DNA of 64,000 bases from Pseudomonas arsenicoxydans (lineage in GTDB: Bacteria > Pseudomonadota > Gammaproteobacteria > Pseudomonadales > Pseudomonadaceae): positions 305,728-369,727 of the forward strand of contig NZ_RCZE01000004.1 in the NCBI RefSeq assembly GCF_006438915.1, given 5' to 3'. Positions 8,824 through 17,886 of the stretch are shown one piece after another. The notes under the pieces were generated by a model. The model was not told the DNA's origin. It was given only the letters and a program-made list of their open reading frames with translations, and ran no database searches. The position numbers and the translations under genes are program-made. Positions within the stretch are counted from its first letter, which is position 1. Each line of letters starts with the position of its first letter.

Positions 8824-10041
8824 ATGGCTAACCCAGGTTCGCCGCGCCGCTTTGCGCGCATAGATCGACTCCCCCCTTACGTATTCAACATCACTGCCGA
8901 GCTGAAGATGGCCGCCCGTCGTCGTGGCGAAGACATCATCGACTTCAGCATGGGCAACCCTGATGGCCCGACCCCGCCGCACATCGTCGAAAAACTGGTG
9001 ACCGTCGCCCAGCGCGAAGACACTCACGGTTACTCGACGTCCAAAGGCATTCCGCGCCTGCGCCGGGCGATTTCCAACTGGTACAAGGATCGCTACCAGG
9101 TCGACATCGACCCGGAAACCGAAGCGATTGTCACCATCGGCTCAAAGGAAGGCCTGGCGCATTTGATGCTGGCGACCCTGGATCAGGGCGATACCGTGCT
9201 GGTGCCGAACCCGAGTTACCCGATTCACATCTACGGTGCCGTGATTGCCGGTGCCCAAGTGCGTTCTGTGCCGCTGATTCCGGGCGTGGATTTCTTCGCC
9301 GAACTGGAACGGGCGATTCGCGGCTCGATCCCGAAACCGAAAATGATGATTCTCGGCTTCCCGTCCAACCCTACCGCGCAATGCGTGGAGCTGGATTTCT
9401 TCGAACGGGTGATCGCCCTCGCCAAGCAGTACGACGTACTCGTGGTGCACGACCTGGCTTACGCCGACATCGTCTATGACGGCTGGAAAGCCCCGTCGAT
9501 CATGCAAGTGCCGGGTGCCAAGGACATTGCGGTGGAGTTTTTCACCCTGTCCAAGAGCTACAACATGGCGGGCTGGCGGATCGGCTTCATGGTCGGCAAC
9601 CCGGAACTGGTCAACGCCCTGGCGCGGATCAAGAGTTACCACGACTACGGCACCTTCACCCCGCTGCAAGTCGCGGCGATTGCGGCGTTGGAAGGCGATC
9701 AGCAGTGCGTCAAAGACATCGCCGAGCAGTATCGGCAGCGGCGTAACGTGCTGGTCAAAGGCCTGCATGAATTGGGCTGGATGGTCGAAAACCCGAAAGC
9801 GGCGATGTACGTCTGGGCCAAAATTCCTGAGGCGTATGCGCACCTGGGTTCGCTGGAGTTCGCCAAGAAACTGCTGGCCGAGGCCAAGGTGTGTGTTTCG
9901 CCGGGTGTGGGGTTTGGTGAGTACGGGGATGATCATGTGCGCTTCGCGCTGATCGAAAACCAGGACCGGATTCGTCAGGCGGTGCGCGGGATTCGGGGGA
10001 TGTTTCGGGCGGATGGGCTAGTCGCCAAATCTAACGCCTGA
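8824..10041 (+). CDS. alaC: Alanine transaminase (PLP-dependent, class I/II)
   Basis: 405 residues. The PLP lysine lies in [15 protein letters not shown], and the fold I landmarks [36 protein letters not shown] and [17 protein letters not shown] are all present. The overall sequence matches AlaC (YfdZ), which makes L-alanine from pyruvate and glutamate. A longer frame extends upstream, but ATG at 8824 gives the family start ([12 protein letters not shown] by residue 30). Confidence 0.88.
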   Translation: MANPGSPRRFARIDRLPPYVFNITAELKMAARRRGEDIIDFSMGNPDGPTPPHIVEKLVTVAQREDTHGYSTSKGIPRLRRAISNWYKDRYQVDIDPETEAIVTIGSKEGLAHLMLATLDQGDTVLVPNPSYPIHIYGAVIAGAQVRSVPLIPGVDFFAELERAIRGSIPKPKMMILGFPSNPTAQCVELDFFERVIALAKQYDVLVVHDLAYADIVYDGWKAPSIMQVPGAKDIAVEFFTLSKSYNMAGWRIGFMVGNPELVNALARIKSYHDYGTFTPLQVAAIAALEGDQQCVKDIAEQYRQRRNVLVKGLHELGWMVENPKAAMYVWAKIPEAYAHLGSLEFAKKLLAEAKVCVSPGVGFGEYGDDHVRFALIENQDRIRQAVRGIRGMFRADGLVAKSNA

Positions 10042-10051
10042 CACATAACAC

Positions 10052-10141
10052 TGTGGGAGCGGGCTTGCTCGCGAAGGCGGACTAACATTCAACATCTGCT
10101 TTGAATGTTGAGTCCTCTTCGCGAGCAAGCCCGCTCCCACA
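10052..10141. repeat. REPIN, type A
   Basis: Inverted REP cores with an inner palindromic ACATTCAA/TTGAATGT segment; located between the convergent alaC and gntT genes. Confidence 0.9.
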
Positions 10142-10188
10142 TTTGTTTCGGGGTGATCACAAGAGTTGTGTCACCACCTGTGTTTTGC

Positions 10189-11541
10189 TTAAACGAACAT
10201 CGACAGCAGCAGGATAAAGCCCAGCGCAACCACGGACAGGATGGTTTCCATCGCGGTCCAGGTCTTGAAGGTTTCTGCCACGGTCATGTTGAAGTACTGC
10301 TTCACCAGCCAGAAACCCGCGTCGTTGACGTGAGACAGGACCAACGAACCGGCACCGGTAGCCAACACCAGCAGCTCACGGTTCACACCCGGAATCATCC
10401 CCACCACCGGCACCACAATGCCCGCGCCAGTAATGGTTGCCACAGTGGCTGAACCGGTTGCGATACGAATCACCGCCGCCACCAGCCACGCCAGGAGGAT
10501 CGGTGAGATCTGTGCGTTCACCGCCATGTGGCCGATCACGTCACCCACGCCGCTGGTCACCAGCATCTGCTTGAAGCCACCACCGGCACCGATGATCAGA
10601 ATGATCGCGGCAGTCGGCGCGAGGCTCGAATCGAGCCATTTCAGAATGCGTTTCGAGTCGATGCCCTGACGGTGACCGAAGGTGTACAGCGACAACAGCA
10701 GCGCCAACAGCAACGCCGAGATCGGGTGACCGATCAGGTCCATGAAGGAGCGGGCGAAATTGCCATCCGGCAGCACCACGTCGGCAAAGGTCTTGAGCAA
10801 CATCAGGAACACTGGCAGCAGCACAGTGATCAGCGTGATGCTGAAGCTTGGCAGGTCGGCCGATTCCGGCTCGCGCGCCAGTTGATCCACCAGTTCCTGG
10901 TTAGGATGGCCGGGGATGTACTTGGCAATGAACGTACCGAAGATCGGGCCGGCAATGATGGCCGTTGGCAGCGCCACAATCAGACCGTACAGAATGGTTT
11001 TACCGATGTCGGCACCGAACACGCCGATGGCCAGCAACGGACCCGGGTGCGGCGGAACCAGACCGTGCACGGCGGACAGACCGGCCAGCAGCGGGATACC
11101 GATCTTGATGATCGACACGCCGGTGCGGCGCGCCACGATGAACACCAGCGGAATCAGCAGCACGAAACCGATTTCGAAGAACAGCGGAATGCCGACCAGG
11201 AAGGCCGCGAACATCATCGCCCACTGCACTTTGTCTTTGCCGAACGCGCGAATCAGCGTCTGGGCAATCTGATCCGCCCCGCCCGACTCGGCCATCATTT
11301 TGCCGAGCATGGTGCCCAGCGCGAGGATGATCCCGACAAAACCGAGCACCCCACCGAAGCCATCCTGGAACGCTTTGATAACGGTGCCGATCGGCATGCC
11401 GGAGGTCAGCCCGAGAAAGGCTGCGGCAATGATCAGGGCAATGAACGGGTGGAATTTGAACTTGGTAATCAGGAATATAAGCCCGATCACCGTGACCACT
11501 GCATCGAGCAGCAGGAACGTCTCGTGGGACATGCCAAACAT
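10189..11541 (-). CDS. gntT: Gluconate:H+ symporter, GntP family
   Basis: 450 residues, the usual GntP-family length, with about 12 hydrophobic helices. Family segments include GFGGVLGFVGIILALGTMLG near residues 60-80, SAVHGLVPPHPGPLLAIG around residue 160, and NDAGFWLVKQYF near the C-terminus. It imports gluconate across the inner membrane (called gnuT in P. aeruginosa). It follows gntK on the same strand, but a candidate GntR operator sits in the 82-bp gap, suggesting its own promoter. Confidence 0.92.
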   Translation of the reverse strand: MFGMSHETFLLLDAVVTVIGLIFLITKFKFHPFIALIIAAAFLGLTSGMPIGTVIKAFQDGFGGVLGFVGIILALGTMLGKMMAESGGADQIAQTLIRAFGKDKVQWAMMFAAFLVGIPLFFEIGFVLLIPLVFIVARRTGVSIIKIGIPLLAGLSAVHGLVPPHPGPLLAIGVFGADIGKTILYGLIVALPTAIIAGPIFGTFIAKYIPGHPNQELVDQLAREPESADLPSFSITLITVLLPVFLMLLKTFADVVLPDGNFARSFMDLIGHPISALLLALLLSLYTFGHRQGIDSKRILKWLDSSLAPTAAIILIIGAGGGFKQMLVTSGVGDVIGHMAVNAQISPILLAWLVAAVIRIATGSATVATITGAGIVVPVVGMIPGVNRELLVLATGAGSLVLSHVNDAGFWLVKQYFNMTVAETFKTWTAMETILSVVALGFILLLSMFV

Positions 11542-11597
11542 TAGGGGTGTCTCCTGGTTGTTGTTGTTATTAAAGCGGGTAATTCGCGAGCCATCAG

Positions 11598-11611
11598 GAC
11601 AGCGCTATCTT
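11598..11611. promoter_or_regulatory. Candidate GntR operator before gntT
   Basis: On the minus strand this reads AAGATAGCGCTGTC, matching the AAG-N-TAGCGCT core I recall for the Pseudomonas GntR operator. It lies between the end of gntK and the start of gntT. Two near-identical copies occur in the gntR-gntK region. Confidence 0.65.
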
Positions 11612-11623
11612 TTTTGGCAACAC

Positions 11624-12157
11624 TCATACGGCCTGTTTCAGGCCGTGTGCCTGCCACCAGACGTGCGCCTGCGACGCCAGTTGCTCGACGCTGTGGGTCG
11701 ATGCATCCAGCGCCAGGGTCAAAGGCTCGCCCACGGGGGATTCGAGAGTGGCGAACTGGCTGTCAATCAGGGTCGATGGCATGAAGTGGCCCGGCCGATG
11801 CGACACACGCTCGGCGGCGACTTCAGGGGTCAACTCAAGGAACACGAAGCCCAGGCCCGGCAAGGCGCTGCGCAGCACTTCGCGGTAACTGTGTTTGAGG
11901 GCCGAGCAAGTCAGCACCGGGCGTTCGCCCTTGGCATCGACGCGGCGCAGTTCATCGCACAGGCTGTCGAGCCAGCCGGCACGGTCCTGGTCGTTCAGGG
12001 GGATACCCGCGCTCATCTTTTCGATATTGGCGGCAGGGTGGAAAGTATCGCCTTCAATGGCAGTGGCGCCGCTGAGCTGGCACAAGGCCTCGCTGACGCA
12101 TGTCTTGCCGCAACCGGCAACGCCCATGATGACCAGGGCGGTGATGGGATGATTCAT
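11624..12157 (-). CDS. gntK: Gluconokinase
   Basis: 177 residues, the normal GntK length. The P-loop reads GVAGCGKTCV at residues about 12-21, followed by IEGDTFHPAANIEKMSAGIPLNDQDR, the substrate-binding region, and CSALKHSYREVLR. It phosphorylates gluconate to 6-phosphogluconate, feeding Edd/Eda encoded elsewhere in this window. It is divergent from gntR. Confidence 0.93.
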   Translation of the reverse strand: MNHPITALVIMGVAGCGKTCVSEALCQLSGATAIEGDTFHPAANIEKMSAGIPLNDQDRAGWLDSLCDELRRVDAKGERPVLTCSALKHSYREVLRSALPGLGFVFLELTPEVAAERVSHRPGHFMPSTLIDSQFATLESPVGEPLTLALDASTHSVEQLASQAHVWWQAHGLKQAV

Positions 12158-12175
12158 GTAACACCTCAGCGCGCA

Positions 12176-12189
12176 GACAGCGCTACCTT
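12176..12189. promoter_or_regulatory. Candidate GntR operator before gntK
   Basis: GACAGCGCTACCTT on the plus strand, i.e. AAGGTAGCGCTGTC on the transcribed strand of gntK, 19 bases upstream of its start codon. It is identical over 14 bases to the site at 12326. Confidence 0.65.
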
Positions 12190-12325
12190 TGAAAGCTATG
12201 ACACTCGATCAAAAGTAGAAGTTGCCGACGCCTTCTTGTCATTTTTGTGGGTTGCAGCATTGTTGTCCCAGCGCCAAAAAGCGAGGTTCAGGCAAAACTC
12301 GCTTACGCATTTGCAGCTGCTTCGG

Positions 12326-12339
12326 GACAGCGCTACCTT
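12326..12339. promoter_or_regulatory. Candidate GntR operator before gntR
   Basis: Same 14 bases as the gntK-proximal site. On the minus strand it extends to ACTAAGGTAGCGCT, fitting AC-N-AAG-N-TAGCGCT completely. It is 33 bases before the gntR start, consistent with autoregulation. Confidence 0.7.
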
Positions 12340-12371
12340 AGTGCCTTGAATTTTGTTTGGCAAGCCGCCCG

Positions 12372-13403
12372 ATGACCTCCCCTAAAAACGATAAAAATAC
12401 CCGCACCACTGGCCGCCCTACCCTCAATGAAGTGGCTCGACTGGCCGGGGTCAGTCCGATTACCGCCTCCCGTGCGTTGCGTGGCGTTAGCACCGTGGCC
12501 ACCGAACTGGTGGAAAAAGTCCAGAAAGCCGCGCTTGAACTCAACTACGTGGTCAATCCCGCCGCCCGCGCCCTGGCCTCGGCGCAGAGCCATTCGGTGG
12601 TGGTTTTGGTGCCGTCACTGTCCAACTTGTTGTTCATCGACACGCTGGAGGCCATTCATCAGGTGCTTCGCCCCAAGGGCTTCGAAGTGCTGATCGGCAA
12701 CTTCCACTACTCGCGCGATGAAGAAGAAAACCTGCTGCGCAACTACATGGCCTATCAGCCTCGCGGCTTGCTGCTGACCGGTTTCGACCGCACTGAAAGT
12801 TCGCGGCGGATGATTGAAGCCAGCAACATTCCCTGCGTGTACATGATGGAACTGGACAGCGCGGCGGGCGTGAATTGCGTGGGCTTCTCACAATTGGCCG
12901 CAGGCGAAACAGCGGCTGAACATTTGCTGTCCCGTGGGCGCAAGCGCCTGGCCTACATCGGCGCGCAGCTGGACCAGCGCACCTTGCTGCGCGGCGAAGG
13001 GTTTCGCAAAGCGCTGCAAAAGGCCGGTTTGTATGACCCGGATCTGGAAGTGCTGACCCCGCGTGCGTCATCCGTGGGCTTGGGCGGTGAACTGTTTCTG
13101 CAACTGCTGGCCAGTCATCCCGATGTCGATGCGATCTTCTTCGGCAACGACGACCTGGCCCAGGGCGCACTGCTCGAAGCCATGCGCCATGGCATCAAGG
13201 TCCCGCAACAAGTCGCCATCCTCGGCTTCAACGACCTGCCCGCCTCGGCGCACATGGTGCCGCGTCTGAGCAGCATCAATACACCGCGCGAGGCGATTGG
13301 GCGGCGCTCGGCGGAGTTGATGTTGACATTGCTGGCGGGGAATTCAGTGGCTAAACCGGTGCAGGACATGGGGTTTGAACTGAAAATCCGGGAAAGCACG
13401 TAA
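12372..13403 (+). CDS. gntR: LacI-family repressor of gluconate genes
   Basis: 343 residues. The LacI headpiece is at residues about 16-65 (LNEVARLAGVSPITASRALRG with hinge NPAARALA), followed by a periplasmic-binding-protein-like domain with GVNCVGFSQLAAGETAAEHL and FFGNDDLAQGAL. Placement opposite gntK-gntT and between matching operators identifies it as GntR, which in Pseudomonas represses these genes until gluconate or 6-phosphogluconate is bound. The start at 12372 is chosen because a preceding in-frame TTG gives no extra conserved sequence. Confidence 0.9.
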   Translation: MTSPKNDKNTRTTGRPTLNEVARLAGVSPITASRALRGVSTVATELVEKVQKAALELNYVVNPAARALASAQSHSVVVLVPSLSNLLFIDTLEAIHQVLRPKGFEVLIGNFHYSRDEEENLLRNYMAYQPRGLLLTGFDRTESSRRMIEASNIPCVYMMELDSAAGVNCVGFSQLAAGETAAEHLLSRGRKRLAYIGAQLDQRTLLRGEGFRKALQKAGLYDPDLEVLTPRASSVGLGGELFLQLLASHPDVDAIFFGNDDLAQGALLEAMRHGIKVPQQVAILGFNDLPASAHMVPRLSSINTPREAIGRRSAELMLTLLAGNSVAKPVQDMGFELKIREST

Positions 13404-13408
13404 CCCCC

Positions 13409-13501
13409 TTGTAGGAGTGAGCCTGCTCGCGATGGCGGAGTGTCAGTCAACAGAGATTTGACAGTCAGACCGCTATCGCGAGCAGGCTCACTCCTACAAG
13501 G
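13409..13501. repeat. REPIN, type B
   Basis: Inverted copies of a different core, TAGGAGTGAGCCTGCTCGCG, separated by a spacer. It lies between convergent gntR and the LysR gene. Confidence 0.9.
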
Positions 13502-13514
13502 GATCGGTGTTGGT

Positions 13515-14387
13515 TCAGCGCCCCATCAGTTCGACAAACGCCATCGCGCCCTTCTGCAACGGCTGGCTCTTGAGCCACACGGCATGCACCGGCAGCTCCA
13601 GACCATTCTCGATGTTGCGAAAGTTCAGACGCTTGAGCCTTCCGGCGTCGAGCAGCGGCTGGACCACAGACACCGGAAAGTTGCCCCAGCCCAACCCCGC
13701 TTCGACCATCTCCAGCGCCATCGCCAAGGTGTCGGTGCGCCAGTAAGACTCGCCGACCAAGGGCCGGGTTTCGCTAATCGGCAAGTCGCGGCTGGCGACG
13801 ATGATTTGCCGGACGTTGACCAGATCCTCGAGAAACAAATCCCGCCCTTGAAACATCGGGTTGTCCGCCGCGAGCGTAGCGATCATCCGCTCCGTGCCGA
13901 CAAACTGAAACCGCTCCAGCACATTCATGTTGAGCCCGGCGAAGGCCAGGCACACGCTGATCCGGCCGCTGTGCAACATGGCCAACACATCATCCTGCGG
14001 CGCACTGAGCACTTCGATATCCAGTAGTGGATGACGCTCGGCAATCACCTTGATCGCGGTCATCAAGCGCCCCTTGTCGATGTCCGCCACGACACCTATC
14101 GACAACTTGCTTTCCAGCCCCAGCGATAACTCGATTGCGTGCACTTGCAGCTGCTTGAGTTGCTCGGCGATCAGTCGTACGTGCGGCACCAGCGCACTGG
14201 CCATGGCGGTTGGCACCGGTTCGCGATGGCTGCGATCAAACAGCGGATAACCCAGTTCAGCCTCCAGGTTGGCGATGCCCATGCTCACTGCCGACGGTAC
14301 TTTGCCCAGCGCCCGGGCAGCGGCTGAAAATGAGCCGCGTTCGATCACCGCAAGAAACAACTCGATGCTGTCACTGTTGAAATTCAT
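13515..14387 (-). CDS. LysR-family regulator next to second PACE pump
   Basis: 290 residues. The DNA-binding helix-turn-helix is at residues about 10-60 (GSFSAAARALGKVPSAVSMG, LGYPLFDRSHREP), followed by the effector domain. The ATG at 14387 has AGGA upstream; an in-frame TTG at 14402 is an unlikely alternative. It is divergent from a PACE transporter, the same layout as the pair at 1811-3202. Confidence 0.87.
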   Translation of the reverse strand: MNFNSDSIELFLAVIERGSFSAAARALGKVPSAVSMGIANLEAELGYPLFDRSHREPVPTAMASALVPHVRLIAEQLKQLQVHAIELSLGLESKLSIGVVADIDKGRLMTAIKVIAERHPLLDIEVLSAPQDDVLAMLHSGRISVCLAFAGLNMNVLERFQFVGTERMIATLAADNPMFQGRDLFLEDLVNVRQIIVASRDLPISETRPLVGESYWRTDTLAMALEMVEAGLGWGNFPVSVVQPLLDAGRLKRLNFRNIENGLELPVHAVWLKSQPLQKGAMAFVELMGR

Positions 14388-14508
14388 CCATCGTCCTATC
14401 AATAAAACTGAAAGCTACTGACTTTTTCTATCACTCCTATTGAAGCTATCTTTCGCCGCCTCCGCCAGTGCTGCTGGTTTCAAATTCGTAAGAAAGAGGC
14501 AAATTCCC

Positions 14509-14940
14509 ATGCAAGGCGTCAAACGCAAACTGGTCTACGTGTCGTTGTATGAAGTCATCGGCATGACGTTTTCGGCACTCGGCCTGGCGCTTTTGTCCGG
14601 CACTTCCCCAGGCAGTACCGGCCCCTTGGCAGTGATCATCACCACCATTGCCGTGACCTGGAATTTCATCTACACCTCGCTGTTCGAGCGCTGGGAAAGT
14701 CGCCAGTTATCACGCACCCGCACCGTTAAACGGCGCATCGCCCATGCCGTGGGTTTTCAACTAACCTTGATAGTGTTTCTCATCCCGTTGATTGCCTGGT
14801 GGATGAACATCAGTCTGGTGCAAGCCTTCCTGCTGGACTTGGCACTGATCATCTTCATCCCGTGCTACACCTTCGCGTTCAACTGGTTGTTTGATCGCAC
14901 GTTTGGATTGCCAACGTCGGCGCTGCCGGATCCGGTTTGA
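14509..14940 (+). CDS. PACE-family multidrug efflux transporter (second copy)
   Basis: 143 residues in four transmembrane helices formed from two related halves: ALGLALLSGTSPG...AVTWNFIYTSLFERWE and FLIPLIAWWMNISLVQAFLLDLALIIFIPCYTFAFNWLFDR. The conserved glutamate of helix 1 is present in SLYEVIGMTF. AGAGG precedes the ATG. It is clearly related to but diverged from the protein at 1811-2257. A glutathione transferase gene begins 15 bp after the stop on the same strand. Confidence 0.85.
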   Translation: MQGVKRKLVYVSLYEVIGMTFSALGLALLSGTSPGSTGPLAVIITTIAVTWNFIYTSLFERWESRQLSRTRTVKRRIAHAVGFQLTLIVFLIPLIAWWMNISLVQAFLLDLALIIFIPCYTFAFNWLFDRTFGLPTSALPDPV

Positions 14941-14955
14941 TAACGGAGTAGCTCA

Positions 14956-15588
14956 ATGGAACATGCACTGAAGATTCTCGGTAAAGCGTCCTCCATCAAC
15001 GTCAGAAAAGCCCTGTGGACCTGTGAGGAACTGGGCGTTACCTACGAGCGTGAGGACTGGGGCAGCGGCTACGCATCGACCCACACGCCAGAGTTTCTGC
15101 GCCTGAACCCGAATGCCCAGGTGCCGGTGATCATCGACGAGGCCGGCGTGTTGTGGGAGTCGAATACCATTTGCCGTTACCTGGCCGGCAAACACCAAAA
15201 TACCGATCTGCTGCCACATGACCCGGCGGCGCGCGCGCGGGTGGAACAGTGGATGGATTGGCAAGCCACCGAGCTCAATCCTTCCTGGAGCTACGCGTTT
15301 ACTGCGTTGGTGCGCAAGGACCCGGAGTTTCAGGACCCGCACCGGATTGCGGTAGGCGTGCGCGGCTGGAACCAGAAAATGGCCATCCTCGAACATCAAC
15401 TCGCGACCACAAAAGCCTATGTCGCCGGGCCGCGTTTTACCCTGGCTGATATTGTCGTCGGGCTGTCGGTCAACCGCTGGCTGATGACCCCGATGGAGCG
15501 CCCGGACTTCCCCGCCATCGACGAATACTTCCAACGCCTGGCCCAACGCCAGGGTTTTCTGAAACACGGCTGTAATGGCCTGCCATAG
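14956..15588 (+). CDS. Glutathione S-transferase family protein
   Basis: 210 residues. An N-terminal thioredoxin-like domain (residues 1-80) contains SSINVRKALWTCEELG, the glutathione-binding LNPNAQVPVI with its cis-proline, and the WESNTICRYLA segment; the C-terminal helical domain carries YVAGPRFTLADIVVG, the usual N-capping box. The substrate is unknown. The 15-bp gap to the PACE pump suggests co-transcription and a shared detoxification role. Confidence 0.88.
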   Translation: MEHALKILGKASSINVRKALWTCEELGVTYEREDWGSGYASTHTPEFLRLNPNAQVPVIIDEAGVLWESNTICRYLAGKHQNTDLLPHDPAARARVEQWMDWQATELNPSWSYAFTALVRKDPEFQDPHRIAVGVRGWNQKMAILEHQLATTKAYVAGPRFTLADIVVGLSVNRWLMTPMERPDFPAIDEYFQRLAQRQGFLKHGCNGLP

Positions 15589-15648
15589 CTGAGCGGCGGT
15601 CGAACTCTGCCGCCTGACGGCAACTCCTGACCGCTATTCACTCCTCGA

Positions 15649-15665
15649 GCCCCGTAAACAGGGGC
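15649..15665 (+). terminator. Short hairpin after glutathione transferase gene
   Basis: GCCCC and GGGGC are separated by a seven-base loop and followed by CTTAAG. No T-run, so only a weak terminator candidate. Confidence 0.3.
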
Positions 15666-15730
15666 CTTAAGCGACGGCACGCTTATTGCTCCTGCCCTCC
15701 GGTCAGCCATTACCTACAGGGCTATTCATC

Positions 15731-16285
15731 ATGTTGGTCAGTGCCAAACAAACACAAATGATCCCTCTGCCCAAGCGTCCCGGCGAAGACCCGAGCGCTG
15801 AAGCTGCCGCCGGGCTGCAAAGCGGCATGCAAGGCGCGATGCTGCAAGCCCTGCAAACCAATGTTCAGGCGCAGGTCCAGGCGTCCGCGACCCAACAAAC
15901 CACGCAGCAAGTGAACGAAGCGAGCAAGATCAGCGACAACATCGATGAAGCCTTCGCCAAGACCCGCGTGGCGCTGCAAGCAGCCGATCCGTCGAAAGTG
16001 CCGGCCGATATTCAAGCCAAATCCACCGACAGCGCGGCAATGACCGACTTCAAGGATTACATGAGCAAAACGCCGGAACAGCGGCTGCGCGACAGTATTC
16101 TGAAAGACATGGGCATTACCGAAGAAGACTTGAAAGCCATGCCGCCGGAGAAACAACAGGCCGTCGCGCAAGAGATTGCCGATCGCATGCAGGACAAGAT
16201 GAAACTGGCGCAGGCCGAGAAAGAAACCAGCAGTAGTGAAAAGAGCGGCACTCAAGTGGTCGACAAGTTTCTCGCATCGCTTTAA
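15731..16285 (+). CDS. Conserved hypothetical protein, Gln/Ala-rich
   Basis: 184 residues, not recognised. There is no signal peptide or membrane helix. Residues about 25-70 are rich in glutamine and alanine (LQALQTNVQAQVQASATQQ), a probable helical or coiled-coil stretch. The C-terminal part contains the ordered segment TPEQRLRDSILKDMGITEED followed by MPPEKQQAVAQEIADRMQ, with a charged, serine-rich tail. The ATG at 15731 has only a weak ribosome site. It stands alone between a glutathione transferase and a repeat-rich region. Confidence 0.65.
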   Translation: MLVSAKQTQMIPLPKRPGEDPSAEAAAGLQSGMQGAMLQALQTNVQAQVQASATQQTTQQVNEASKISDNIDEAFAKTRVALQAADPSKVPADIQAKSTDSAAMTDFKDYMSKTPEQRLRDSILKDMGITEEDLKAMPPEKQQAVAQEIADRMQDKMKLAQAEKETSSSEKSGTQVVDKFLASL

Positions 16286-16300
16286 CCCGCGAGCATAAAC

Positions 16301-16549
16301 AAGGGTCCTTCTACCGGATAATGCTGTTCACTTAAGCGCGAACCCCGCATTTGTGGCGAGGGGGCTTGTCGGAACGCCGCATCGCCCCGTTGGGCTGCGA
16401 AGCGGCCCTCAGCGTCCGTTCAGACAAACCGAGTTGTCCGGTTTTGCGACTGCTTCGCAGCCGAACGGGGGCAAGCCCCCTCGCCACAGGGTTCTTGCTC
16501 GACTGAAGGTTGTCTTAAGTGAACAGCATTACCCTCTACCGGGACCCTT
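16301..16549. repeat. 36-bp terminal inverted repeats enclosing a REPIN
   Basis: The outer arms 16301-16336 and 16514-16549 are each 36 bases. They match as inverted repeats over AAGGGTCC at the outside and TAATGCTGTTCACTTAAG at the inside; the ten bases between (containing CTACCGG) are instead in the same orientation in both arms. CTTAAG stands at both inner borders. The right arm is followed by a T-run. It resembles an old palindrome or terminator opened by insertion of the REPIN segment, or a small non-autonomous element; no transposase is present. Confidence 0.6.
16352..16488. repeat. REPIN, type C
   Basis: Inverted TGTGGCGAGGGGGCTTG cores with inner sub-repeats around GGCTGCGAAGC / GCTTCGCAGCC. 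It sits inside the long inverted repeat described at 16301-16549. Confidence 0.88.
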
Positions 16550-16566
16550 TTTTATTTTTACCGTGG

Positions 16567-17886
16567 TCAGTTCAATTGCAAGGTCGAGTTGAACTGACTG
16601 ATCGCATCAACGACGTGCCGCGAGCCCTGTTGAATCTCCAGGATCACCTCCCCCGCCTCATTGGCCAGTTCCACGCCAAGTCCGGTTCGACTCAAACTCG
16701 ATTGCATGCTCGATACCGCGCTCAACGACAAATCGTGGTTCTTGCGCACCACTTCGACAATCTCCAGGGTCGCTTGGCTGGTGCGTGCCGCCAAGCTGCG
16801 CACTTCATCGGCGACCACCGCAAACCCGCGCCCGTGCTCCCCGGCCCGAGCGGCTTCAATGGCCGCGTTGAGCGCCAGCAAGTTGGTCTGGTCGGCAATG
16901 CCGCGAATGGTTTGAACAATGGTGCCAATGATGTCGGACTGTTTGTTGACTGCATCAATGCTGAGCGCAGCTTCATTCAAGTCGCGGGAAATGTCCTGAA
17001 TGATCTGCACGGTTTGCTGCACCACCTGCGAACCTTTCTGCGCGCAGGCGTCGTTCTGTACAGAAGTGCTGTGGGCTGATTCGGCAGCGGTTTGCAAAGT
17101 GGAAACCTGGTTAGTAATGTCACTGGCAAACTTGACCACTTTGTACAGACGACCCTTGGCGTCGAACAGCGGGTTATAGGACGCTTCCAGGAACACGGTG
17201 TGCCCGTATTTATCTTTGCGCTCGAAACGGTGTGAGTGATATTCGCCACGATTCAGTGAGGCCCAGAACGCTTTATAGCTCTGCGAATCAGCTTCGGCGC
17301 GGTGGCAAAACATGCTGTGGTGTTGGCCGACTACTTCGTTGAGCGAGTAGTGCATGGTCTTGAGGAAGTTGTCGTTGGCGCTGATAACTTTGCCGTCAGG
17401 GGTAAACTCGATGACCGCCATCGAACGCCCGATCGCGGCGAGCAAGGCATCGTTTTCGTGCTCTTTGTTAACACGTACGGTGATGTCCGAGGCGACTTTG
17501 ATCACGCTTTTAACTTGGCGATCAGCACCGTACACCGGCATGTAACTGGCCTCGAGCCATATCTCTTTACCACTCTTGTTCAACCGCAGAAACGTTCCGC
17601 TGACCGGCTCGCCACGGGCCAGGTCACGCCACAATTTTGCGTACTCTTCGCCGCGATAAAACGCTTCCTCACAAAAGACCCGGTGATGTTTGCCGCGAAC
17701 TTCGTCGGCGCTGTAACCCATGACGGCGCAAAAGTTCTCGTTGGCATCAAGCACAATGCCCTCAGGGGTGAACTCGATCATTGCCATCGAACGACTGATC
17801 GCCGCCAACTTTGCGTTGGCCTCGCCCAATGCACAGCTGTATCGCTCGATTTCCAAAAGGTCAGATTTGTGATGTAGGTTGAACAT
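16567..17886 (-). CDS. Soluble PAS-PAS methyl-accepting chemotaxis protein (BdlA-like)
   Basis: 439 residues, no transmembrane helices. Two PAS domains are visible at about 30-135 and 150-260, each starting with the pattern MA(M/V)IEFTP(E/D)G and containing W/FLEASY; both end [10 protein letters not shown]. The C-terminal signalling domain has [30 protein letters not shown] hairpin-tip residues. The architecture and size match BdlA of P. aeruginosa, which controls biofilm dispersal, but many pseudomonads have several such proteins, so the name is not assigned. It would act in the cytoplasm with CheA/CheW. Confidence 0.87.
   Translation of the reverse strand: MFNLHHKSDLLEIERYSCALGEANAKLAAISRSMAMIEFTPEGIVLDANENFCAVMGYSADEVRGKHHRVFCEEAFYRGEEYAKLWRDLARGEPVSGTFLRLNKSGKEIWLEASYMPVYGADRQVKSVIKVASDITVRVNKEHENDALLAAIGRSMAVIEFTPDGKVISANDNFLKTMHYSLNEVVGQHHSMFCHRAEADSQSYKAFWASLNRGEYHSHRFERKDKYGHTVFLEASYNPLFDAKGRLYKVVKFASDITNQVSTLQTAAESAHSTSVQNDACAQKGSQVVQQTVQIIQDISRDLNEAALSIDAVNKQSDIIGTIVQTIRGIADQTNLLALNAAIEAARAGEHGRGFAVVADEVRSLAARTSQATLEIVEVVRKNHDLSLSAVSSMQSSLSRTGLGVELANEAGEVILEIQQGSRHVVDAISQFNSTLQLN

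Noticed and set aside
10528..11544. Long plus-strand frame opposite gntT, and similar ones opposite oprB, gtsA and the two arcD genes
   Set aside because: Biased composition (Gln, Arg, His), no ribosome sites, and the opposite strand is a clear gene in each case.
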